From: Ilyonectria destructans
Taxonomy: Eukaryota; Ascomycota; Sordariomycetes; Hypocreales; Nectriaceae
NCBI GenBank assembly: GCA_020740775.1
Contig: JAHEWK010000009.1
Coordinates: 1,116,001 to 1,180,000, forward strand
DNA: 64,000 bases
Direction of reading: 5' to 3'
The notes below the pieces were generated by a model. It searched no databases, was not told the origin of the DNA, and was given only the letters and a program-made list of their open reading frames with translations. The position numbers and the translations under genes were made by a program. This document shows, piece by piece, positions 35,138-44,661 of the stretch. The stretch's first letter is position 1; each line of letters opens with the position of its first letter.

Positions 35138-35554
35138 ATGGAGTATAAATGGCGTTCGGCCGCCAGCCAGAAGCTAAACCTGTTCATCAAGCATGACAGC
35201 CCGTGAACCAAATCCCAAATACCCCTTCTTCGTTCTTATTAGGCGCCGGCTCAGTGAGTTCCTGATTATTTCGGTCTGAAAAGCGTAATTATTGTCCCTA
35301 TTTGGCAATCGTGAGTCGCCTTGGCCCTCTCGGTTGCGACTCCAAATCTCATCAATGGAAGGCAGGAAGTTGGAGGGATCGGATTGTCGGAGTTCTTGCA
35401 TTAGACTCATCTGTCGGGAGTAGCGCTCGCAGTTAACGTCTTCCTTGTTGAGGTCGTCAACTATAACCTGATTGAATGACTGTTTGGCTGTTTGGTAATC
35501 ATTCGACGGAATTTTGTCAGCCATTATCGTTCGCCAAAATGCTTCGTCGCAGTT
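35138..35554 (-). pseudogene. HET-domain protein C-terminal relic
   Basis: On the minus strand, an open frame from about 35554 reads FWRTIMADKI, the usual segment in the C-terminal half of fungal HET (heterokaryon incompatibility) proteins, and ends in KKGYLGFGSRAVMLDEQV, their late G-Y-x-G-x-G segment. A TAG at 35174-35176 follows, where the family normally has Trp. Beyond it the same frame continues with LLAGGRTPFIL, again family-like, before running into the minisatellite. The N-terminal HET domain is absent. It is therefore a truncated remnant with a G-to-A type nonsense change (C-to-T in CpA context on the plus strand). Confidence 0.7.
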
Positions 35555-35942
35555 TTATGCCCTTAGGATAGTCGGTTTTGAGATGAGGTACTATTTCTAA
35601 CCACGACATCATATCGTGGAACAAATTGAGTTCAACGGGGACCATATGAGGCTGTCCTTGACTGCGATGGCGGTGTCGGACATGTAACCATCAAGCTTCA
35701 GAATATCCTGCTGGGAAGAATAGATGGTCAAACTTTTGGTAAATCAGCAGGTTTAATACGTGATCTTTTTAGTACTACTTTAATGCCATTTCCGTCTGTC
35801 CGAATACTCCTCATCCTAGGCCACGTGCGATTAGAAAGAGTAGGATAATTGTTGCAGTTTCGCGACTAACGGAATACGAATTACGGCTCTCGCCATTCCA
35901 ATTCGAAAAGCCAAACAGCCAGAGCATACCAAATTTCAAATC
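35555..35942. other. Intergenic
   Basis: About 390 bases between the HET relic and the 3' end of the reductase gene. Nothing was recognised. Confidence 0.4.
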
Positions 35943-38900
35943 CTAAAAGTCCCACTGCTGACACCAATTCTTCAAAAGACCAGGCGTAATCTCACTCAAT
36001 CTCTCCACTGTTGGACTCCGGGCCTTGGTCCTCTCCATACTGAACGTAACATGCTCCAGTCCTGCTCGATTAGCCGCAAGCATGCCGCGATAGGTATCTA
36101 GCAACTTGACACCAGGGTTCTTGTCGATATTAGTAGGATCAAGTGCACTCTCTTCTAGCTTCAAAATCCACTCTTCCAGAGGGATTATTTGCTGGATCTT
36201 GTCGCTGTAGTAGCTCTTTACAGCATCTGTCAACTCGGACCATTGTACGGTGACCGGATTGACAGCGTGGAAGTAGCCCGAGATCTCTGCGGCAGGGACC
36301 TCGACTATCAAGCCAGAAATTTCCAAGATGAGTTCGGCAACGTCCTCAATCGGAATCCAGTCAACCACCTGACTGGGGCCGATGTGGTCGGGCAAGGCAC
36401 CGAGATATACTGAACTGGCGATGAGGCTGGGGATGAACTCTTGGCGATTCCACGCACCTTCGCTGCTCCTGGGGCCCGCAATCTGTCCAACCCGGATCGA
36501 TGCGGCTGGGATTCCGGATTGCTGTGCAGCTGCATCCAAAATGAGGCTACCAGTGTGCTTCGATTGACCGTATCCCATGATAGGCATTGTTGGATCATCG
36601 AGCTGATGCTCAGGCACTGGCTCAGTTGCCGTCCAGCCGCCCGCAGTACTGATACTCGACAGGAAGATGACGGGCACATGCCTCGCAGCAGCGCTTGAAA
36701 AGTCAACAAGATGGCGTACGCCCCGAATGTGCGGCTCAAACGAATTGACGCTGATTTGGAAGTTCACTGGCCATGCGTTGTGAACAATGCGGTCAACCGT
36801 GCCGAGCAACTCGGTGTACTTGGTCTGGCCGAGGCCAAGATCGGGCAGTGATAAATCTGTTTCCAGAAACTCGACCTTGGAGAAGTCGGTGCCCAAGCCG
36901 CGAGATGCACAGGCTGAAGGCTGTCGGGACTCGCCGCCATCATTGCCTCGGTTGAGGGCAATGACTTTCTTGACTGACTCTAGCTTACAGAGGCGATCGA
37001 GCAAGTATGCTCCGAGAGAGCCAGTTGTGCCGGTAACAACGACCGTCTGCCCGACAGTCAGCGGTTCTGGCTTGTTAGGATTCGAAGCAGGCAGAGCTTC
37101 GGTGTACTTTGCTAGGATGTCTTTCAACACCTTGGCCTGGTGCTCGACATCAAACTCGGCGCTGATTCCACCTTGTTGAGCGGCCGAGTAGAGATACTGG
37201 GCCAACTGTCTCGGGGTGGGATTCTCGTAGACAATGCGAGGTGTCATCAAGTCATCCTCAAGCTTGATGCCCGCACCTTCGAGGCCTATGCGGAGCAGTT
37301 TGACCGTGTTGATGACCTGTAGGGAGTCAAAGCCTACAGTAAAGAAGTCGGTTTCGATTTCAAAGCCGTCGTGTCCGCTGAGCGTGGTGACCAAGTCAAT
37401 GATGGACTTCGCCAAGGTGTCTTCATTGGTAAGATCCAGATCGACAGAGTCAGCTGGGCCCGTTGTCTCCGCATTTTGGTAGACCGACTCAATCTCTTCA
37501 GCGAATAGCTTCACGGTTGCCGCGCGAAGAGCAGTGCCTTTCGGTGTTCGCAAGAAGTCTTTGCCCGGCGGCGACACCGTCACGAGCCAACGAGCAATCT
37601 TTCCATGTGCGACTGTCTCAGCGTTGGCCTTCTCTACCAAAGGCCACACGTCTGCAATGAGAGCTTGGGCTTCCGCCTCGTCTTCGCATGGCGTCAGGGG
37701 CTCCAGAATCAGAGCTGGCTGGAATCTCTCCTGACCCACCACCAACGCTCCCTTGATGGCAGGGTGACCAATAATATGCTCTTCCATGCTCACTGGGTTC
37801 AACTTCTCTCCGTTGGAAAAGACGATGACATCGTCAAGTCGCCCACAGTACATCCAGTGGTCATGAAGCGTGGGGTGGGGCTTGTACAGATCCTTGGTCG
37901 ACCACTCGTCCAGGTCGGGGAATGTGTAGAACAGGGCCTGCAGACCCGGATCTTTGTCTTTGGTGTTTTTTCGGCGAACAACAAGCTCATAAAGCCCGTC
38001 TTCCACGGGACGCCAAACGCAGCCCATAACTTCGCTGTTGAAGATGAAGTATTGCCAGTTCTCCATGTTGGATTGATAATGGAGTACAAAGGGGCAGTAT
38101 CTGATGACAAATTAGCAACTTATTCAATCTAACCACCATGCTGAATACGTACTCGGTTGCCGCAATTCCATTGCTAAGGAGAACGCCATTGTCGATGAGA
38201 GTTTTGCCAGCCTTCTGCCCCAGATTGCCTACCGGGATGGTTAGCGTACGCCCTGCAACACTTAACAAACCTATTCTTCCACTTGACTTACCTCCACCAA
38301 AGCCCACATACTTGAGTTTCGCCAATTCAGCTAAGCTCTCACTATTGGTGGAGAGTTCCTCCAAGATAACAGGCGGGAGAATAGTTCCTTGAGCGCCGAC
38401 ATGCTTCAAACTTTGAAACACGAGGTCTGAGCTGAGGGGCCGGTCTGGAATGGTCAAGGCGAAGGTGGTCCCGAACGCAAGCGTTAACTTGAGCAAGAGT
38501 ATCATGCCTGCGGCGTGGAAAAGAGGCATCGGCATGAAAATCTTTTCGGCTCGAGTTCCCCATTCGTATGCCAAGTATCTGCCACCGTGCGATGCAGGCA
38601 TATCGCGCAAGGCATCGGTGACGGCGAAGGTGCCCTGTTTCTGAACGACGGGCTTGGGCAAGCCTGTTGAACCGCTGGTGTGAAAAACGATTGATGGGTC
38701 CCATCTGCCTTCCTCGAATGTCCGAGTATAGGGAAACGGCGGGGAGGTGGCTGCTATCATGATATCGGCACTGGGAACCTCAAGTGTCTGCATTTTGCGT
38801 TCTCCGATCCATGACTTAATCATGGGCGTAAAGGTGTCGGCATGCCAGAAGATGTCGCAGTCAGTCGCCTTGAGAAGATGCTGCTGCGCTTCTTTGCTGT

Positions 38901-39231
38901 TACGCGGGGAAAGAAGAAGCGCCTGGTACCCAGCTTTCATGCAGCCCAAGACGATGACGACGTACCGTACGTCCATTGGGCCAATGTACGCGACAGTGGG
39001 GAATGTGCCTTTCCACGCTGGTCCATACGCCTCTGTAATCTGCCATGCAACAGAGTCAACAGCTTGGGCCATTTGCTTGTATGTGATGGGCTTCCAGCCA
39101 TCACTAGGATTGCTAGTGTTCGGCGCATGGATGAAAGGACGTGAGGGTTCACTAGCAGCGATGCCATCGAGAACGTGAAGCATCAATCGTCGTCCATAGT
39201 GTGGTTCTACGTCTCTATCCGCGTGGACCAT
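35943..39231 (-). CDS. Adenylate-forming reductase (A-PCP-reductase, NRPS-like)
   Basis: Three minus-strand exons (39231-38292, 38228-38153, 38100-35943; introns 63 and 52 nt) give 1057 residues, the normal size of fungal adenylation-carrier-reductase enzymes. The adenylation domain (1-~530) has FHTSGSTGLPKP near residue 180, and YCGRLDD, the usual A-domain hinge region, later. The carrier domain has GFDSLQV near 593, with the serine that takes phosphopantetheine. The reductase domain starts with TGTTGSLGAYLL near 692 (NADPH binding) and holds YGQSK near 847 (catalytic Tyr/Lys). The enzyme activates a carboxylic acid as acyl-AMP, loads it as a thioester, and releases aldehyde or alcohol. No condensation domain is present. 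An in-frame start 96 bases upstream exists, but the one at MVHADRDVEP fits the family better. Confidence 0.92.
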
Positions 39232-40575
39232 CTTGGCTTTCGTTGATAGGGGTCTTCTCGATCCGTCGCTGGGTGTGAGTTGAGATCTAGAGTAGAGTGT
39301 AGAAAAAAGAATCAAGAATAGAGCCACAGATGTTTAGTCTGGGACATTTGTGCTCTCTTTATGCTTGACGACCATCAGTTGTACACGTCATTTGAGAGAC
39401 TTGATCTTTCAGCCACTTTGCGCCATGGATGCACATAGACCTGGCCTTCTCGCGTCTTTGAGAATCCAAGCCAAGCCGCTTCGCGATTGGTCGCTATAGG
39501 ATCCAGATGCTCCAATAGAAGCCTGGAAAATCTGGTGGGAAAATCTCTCGTTTCCCCGCACAGCATAGGAAGAATGACTGTGATGCGAACCTGCATCAAA
39601 GACAGAAGCTGAAGTCTCCATTAAGGCATGATCGACCGTATCACACACCTTCTTGCTTGAGCCATCAGAACTTTGGTCAAATATGCAATGTAACGGACAC
39701 ACGTCTGTTACACGATCTGCATTTTGCGACTTGACGGCATCTATCTCTTAAGTATCCGACGTTGATCTGACGCCTGTGGGTAGTGTACTGATCCTAACAA
39801 TACCTTCTTCCATCAGATTCCGCTCCGCTCAAAACTTGCTAGTTGATGTTGTGCGTTGGCCAAGTTTACATCAACTGCCCCCTTGAATGCCGTGTGTGTC
39901 TCACCGTGTCATGTCATTATGGGCACCCGACGGACATCTCCGCCGTGTGTGTCTCACCGTCTCACGTCATTATAGTCACCCGACGGACATCTCTGCCGTG
40001 TCTTGGTGAGTGCGGACAGGCTCTCAGAGGTCAAATTGTAGTTCTGAGACCCACCAACACGGTCTATTGCCTGCCGATCCAGTTTTGATAACCAATGAAT
40101 CTCAACAAGGCTTATTATCTCTGGAGAATGGCCGCATTCTGTCCGTCCGAGCAGTCACACCAAGACAAAGCCACACGGAAAGGACCGGCTACCCTACACC
40201 GCTCCCGTTATTTCGCTTTGATGCATCATTTTCGGTGCGAAGTCTCTATCATATTATTCATCTAAGGTAGGTACCGTTGACATGCGTGGCGGGGCTTGGG
40301 CAGAAACATGATCAAATTCATATTCTTCTACACTGTGTAAGAGGTTTTCTTCACGACACCGGTATTGGGCTGACGTGCAGAAGTCTCCGATGGCCCTAGG
40401 GATTTGTATGGCTACTACATCAGGTCGACCAAAACGTCACTAGACCTCGCTGGAATTAAGTAATCGAATGAGCCGTTGCCACTTCCGCGTCTGACAAGAA
40501 TGTCAGGTCATTCTGCTAATTTGTCAAAACCGGTGTGACGCGATTGAACCTAGAAAATCCGGACACGGCCAACGA
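39232..40575. other. Intergenic region with a 53-bp tandem repeat
   Basis: About 1.3 kb between the reductase start and the GH30 pseudogene end, both on the minus strand. It holds the reductase promoter and the tandem repeat listed separately; no gene was recognised. Confidence 0.4.
39889..40006. repeat. 53-bp direct tandem repeat, two copies plus a partial
   Basis: A unit starting gccgtgtgtgtctcaccg is present at 39889 and again at 39942, with a third start (gccgtgtc) at 39995. The two full copies differ at only a few positions. Period is exactly 53 bases. Confidence 0.85.
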
Positions 40576-41801
40576 CTAGATGCTTGTCGCCAAGTTGATG
40601 ACCTGCAAAGAGAATGATCCATCACTGTTAATAAATGCACTCGCCGTCAACGATTCGCTATCGCTAAACGCTGAAATTCTCACCGCACCGGGTCGCACGA
40701 ACCGCCCAAAGTGCGCAAAGGCCCAAAGCCTCTTGGACACCTCGTACGAGTCCTCATCGGGATTGACACGAATGAGCATCGAATTGTCTTTGACATCCGT
40801 ATACCTAAGTCAATACAAAACCGCGCTGAGATTGCTCTTGGTGAGGCCATTTTGAATTCTACTGGCCCATATGATTCCGTCTCCGTTGGCGGCTGAATCC
40901 CAACCCGTCGACCACGGGCTAAGATGTCGGCCCATTCGGTCTGCCAGATCGGAAGACTCCTGCTGAATGGGGTTCCGGGTGCCGAACTGTAGCCATGGGG
41001 ACTGACGAAATCCATGAATCTCTCAGCGTCGACTGATTGAATGTCCGTAAGCATTTGTTGCTGAGGATCCCAACCCATCCCGTCACAGCAGGTGACTTTC
41101 ACGCTCGCAAATTCCGACGCTTCAAGGGTTGGCTTTAAAACTTTCAGAAAATCAGCAGCTTATATCTCGTTGGATAGCATGCTCGGGTACGAGAAGGAAC
41201 CTTCCGGTACGTTGAGGAATCCGAGATGCGTGATATCAACCCCGACTTCTTCCTTGTAGAATCGGACATACTGGACGAGGTAATTCGCAAATCCCTGCCT
41301 CCAGTCCCCTAAGGAGCATGATACACCAGTGACACCACAGATGCATCCGACATATGTATCATCCATGATGGTTCTCATGTAGGACGGGGCAGACCACGCA
41401 TCAGCAGCAACCGACTTGGTCCGTATTTGACTGTTTTCTGTACAAGCCAGGCTTGCCCCTGATCATCCCATCCCAAACGTATTTCAGGGTTGCATTAGGC
41501 GAGAATGGTGATTAAGGCTCAATAGAGCCTCCACCATGTCTGAGTTGGTGGAAGTGACGATATTTCTCAGGATTGTCAAGCCAGCTCCTCTTTCCGTACT
41601 CTGGAGTAGATCCAAAACTGATCGCTGGGGTTCGTTACTCATTGTCATGAGGGATCGGCCAAAGGTGAAAGCTTCCGAGAAGCCGAACCCCTCGATTGTC
41701 TGATATGTCGTAGTCTTATTGAAAGTAATAGATGCCGCACTAGCTTCACGAAATGCGGCCAACGCAAGCGGAACATTTTGAAGGAAGGTTCTGATAGCCA
41801 T
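40576..41801 (-). pseudogene. GH30-family glycosidase pseudogene
   Basis: The minus strand carries, in order, all parts of a secreted fungal GH30 enzyme (endo-beta-1,6-galactanase/glucanase type): an N-terminal hydrophobic segment, TIEGFGFSEAF, LDLLQS..GAGLTILRN, YVWDG, GDWRQGFANYLVQYVRFY, THLGFLN, VTCCDGMGW, the nucleophile region WQTEWAD, and the C-terminal beta sheet (SKRLWAFAHFGRFVRPGAVR). The parts are split across frames. Single-base losses are needed near 41536, 41470, 41420 and 40920. Stops interrupt the restored frame at 41512-41514 and 41160-41162 (TAA where Gln is plausible) and at 40810-40812 (TGA where Trp is expected). The acid/base glutamate of the NEP motif is Val (LNVPEG). 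With this many lesions the gene cannot make an active enzyme. Confidence 0.87.
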
Positions 41802-42386
41802 GTTGACAAGAGTTGTGTGATTTAGTTGTCGAATGCAGTGTTCAGTCGAGAGTGTCGAATAGGGCATCTCGGCTATATATTTTGATATCACTCGGAGTTG
41901 TTCGATCTTCAGTCTGTCCGTACGGCAATTTCTTTCGACTACAAGGCCAGCAACCTGAATTTGTCTCATCCGGGGCCTGTTTGGGTCCTGGAAAAACACA
42001 CTAGTGTCAATTTGGCCGTTATATTCACCCAGGCATCGATCTGCAATCCTCCAAAGCCTACCACGACGTTGTGGCATGGGTGCTTTAACCGACAGAGGTC
42101 AGATGACCATAATTCATCATTAGAAAGTGCTAAACTTGGCAGTTCTTGCGGCTAAACTTCAGATATGGGTTGGTCGTCGTGTGAAAGCATTGCTGACGGT
42201 CAGTGCGTTGATAGCGACCGGTTGAATGAATTGCTCCGCCTAGGATGTTGCACATTCGCACTTATTGCTACGCAGGGACTGATGAAAGAGCAACATAGAT
42301 GAATTTCCCATTGGCCGTTTTGTCTGTCTATGCCGTTGGCCCTAGAAAGGTAGAATGAAACCTCTCTGACACGAATTAAACCACTG
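41802..42386. other. Intergenic
   Basis: About 585 bases between two decayed genes. A minus-strand open frame extends upstream of the GH30 start but shows no protein features. Confidence 0.4.
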
Positions 42387-44516
42387 TCAACGTGTCACTG
42401 CATTCGCCTTCTCCTCAGCATCAACGCCCCTAAACTCGAAATACCGATTCCACTCAGGATCCTCAATCAGATCCTGGGCAAGCTCCTTTTCGAACCCAAT
42501 ACTAAACTCATTCCCCTCGCCCTCGCCCGCCGGTGCGCCATTAGTTCGTACGGGATACACAGCTGTCATGCCAGCCGTGACAGTGTCGACCGGGAAACGA
42601 AAGGTGTGCGGTTTGGCGAAGCCAAAGTCGGCGCCACACGGCCGCGTATCTCGCCATTCGGCTGTGAAGTTGCTCATTGGCGGGAAGCTGTCTGTTCGGA
42701 GAAATAGTGTGATTTTGTCACAGATGGGTGCAATGGAGGACAGCGCCGTGTCGAGGCTCTCTTGGGTGACACCGTTGATGAGTTGCGGGATGTACTTTAG
42801 CAGCAGAAAGGGACGGGAACAACACCCAACTCATTAACTTCCCCTAGGGGAGATGCACAGAAGATCGTCGCATAGGCATCTTGGATGGTCAGCCTGAAGC
42901 TGCACCAGACTATATATATAAGGTCGGATTGATCTGAGGCTTATATCTTCTGATAGAGAAGTATCTTATTAGATAGAATCTTAGGTTAATTGTAGGAAAT
43001 TCTATTAGTAAGATTTTAATAGAGTCTATAGCAGTCTGATATCTAAGGGATATTAAAGATAGAGGTTAGATAAGAAAGATAGTAATAGTTAAAATAGATT
43101 TAAATAAATCTCTTAAAAATAAAGATAATAATTTAATAGACTCCCTAGTCGTCTCGAGTCCTTACGGCCTCTCTAACTTCTAGGAAGAATCTCTTGAGAA
43201 GTGAAAATCGATATCTGCCTTCGTGCAGTCCCTAACCTCCCCTTTTAACATCATCAAGCCCTTCCTTGGGCACCCTTGCTAGCAACCAGCTAGCCCATGC
43301 GGTCCCTACCGCCTGTCACAGTACCTGAAAGTGCTAGTTAGTAGCGGCCAGTATGATTGAAATGCTTCAAATCTTGATATGGGCCAATATGTCTCTAAAC
43401 AACCCATTACTAGCATGGGGTCCGTGCCATGCATGGCGGAGAGAGGACTTACCAGGCCAACTTCGACAAAGGTGCCTCCGAGATAACTTCCTCAGCTGTG
43501 AGCTGCGGTACAGGACTCTGGTGGCTCAATGTCATAAAAACCACGTTCCCTTGAATGCGTTGCGGCACCGGTGGATTATGGAAGCGCCTTCGCATATCAA
43601 CCGCCTCGCCCCATATAAGAGGCTTCCTCAGGTCCGGCTTGAACAATTTGGCCCTATGCTTCGACAAAACGCGCCAAAAATGTGCCATGTACGCATCATA
43701 ACTCGATATCCACTGTTTTTCATCTTCAGGACTCGCTAGCCGCTTCAACTCCGCCGCCTTGCTCTTGGGTAGATGGAACAGCAGCCACTGGCCGACCTTG
43801 TGATCGGGATGTCGCAAGGGCGGCACAGGTCCGTCAACACGTTGCTCCTCGGGGACGTCTGGCCTCGTAACTCGCGAAAGGTCCAAACATGCCGGGTCCC
43901 ATGATGGGAGAGCCAAAGTTTCAGGAGACTTCCAGATGGCGGCGCAGTTCTCGACGAGTTGGTGCAACTCGCCGGCATATCCCATGACATCGTTGGCCCA
44001 GCGGTGATGGTGCATCATGAAGATTAAGCCTCCCTGGATCAAGCTCGCCTTGAATGCAGATGCCTTGGGGTTGCTCACAGGTTGGGCCTCTGGCTTCTCG
44101 CCATACGTCAGGGGGGCCACGCACCATGTGTCCATGTTGCCTGGTGCTTGAGAGACAAAATGTCGCTTCTCAAGCTCGTCAAAGGAAGGATATTTACCCT
44201 CCTCTTCGGAACCGTCAAGCCACTGCACGTGAAATTGGACAATACTATCCATCTTCTTGTGGAAGAACAGCCCACCATTGGGGTGTTCTTCGAGCCTACC
44301 GCACAGCTGACGGCATTGGCTCAACGTGACTTCGAGGCCGCGCTTAAGCATAGGAATAACCTTGGGCTTGTCGTCACCTGAGATCTTGAAGAAGAGTGCG
44401 TAGTTAGTGTACACCTGCGCGGTGTAGTAGTCGAGCGTGGAGAGCTTGAAGAATTCGTCCAACGGGTCTGACTCCCACCCCGTGGGGCGTAGCTCTAAGA
44501 TTTCTTGCTTGGGCAT
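42387..44516 (-). pseudogene. BAHD/trichothecene-3-O-acetyltransferase-like gene, probably broken
   Basis: The 5' part (44516-43453) encodes about 354 residues of a PF02458-type acyltransferase, starting MPKQEILELRPTGWESDPLD. The 3' part (42794-42387) encodes its C-terminus with the DFGFAKP motif and the DPEWNRYFEFRG end. A GTAAGT donor follows LAW at 43452, and TACATCCC resumes the protein at 42794 after an AAAG acceptor, so the gap looks like an intron. It is about 658 nt long, however, filled with AT-rich sequence, and the canonical junction is one base out of frame. The HXXXD catalytic histidine position reads Arg (HHHRWAND, codon at 44001-44003). The family moves acyl groups from CoA to secondary-metabolite hydroxyls. 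A functional gene with non-standard splicing is not excluded. Confidence 0.65.
42912..43165. other. AT-rich insert, probable RIP-mutated repeat
   Basis: A stretch made almost entirely of TA-rich words (agatagtaatagttaaaat, aataatttaatagac), sharply different from the GC-balanced flanks. It lies within the oversized gap of the acyltransferase gene. The composition suggests a repeat fragment mutated by RIP; ends and origin cannot be determined by eye. Confidence 0.55.
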
Positions 44517-44661
44517 CTTGAAGAATCTTGGTAACGTAAGAGTAAACATTCCAGGGGAAAAGGATTCCTAAAAATGACCAGAGAGTTCCAGGTGACGGAC
44601 GCAGGTATCCCATATTGTAGATAATAACTAAGCAACTAAATGTGTCTCGAAACGACCCATA

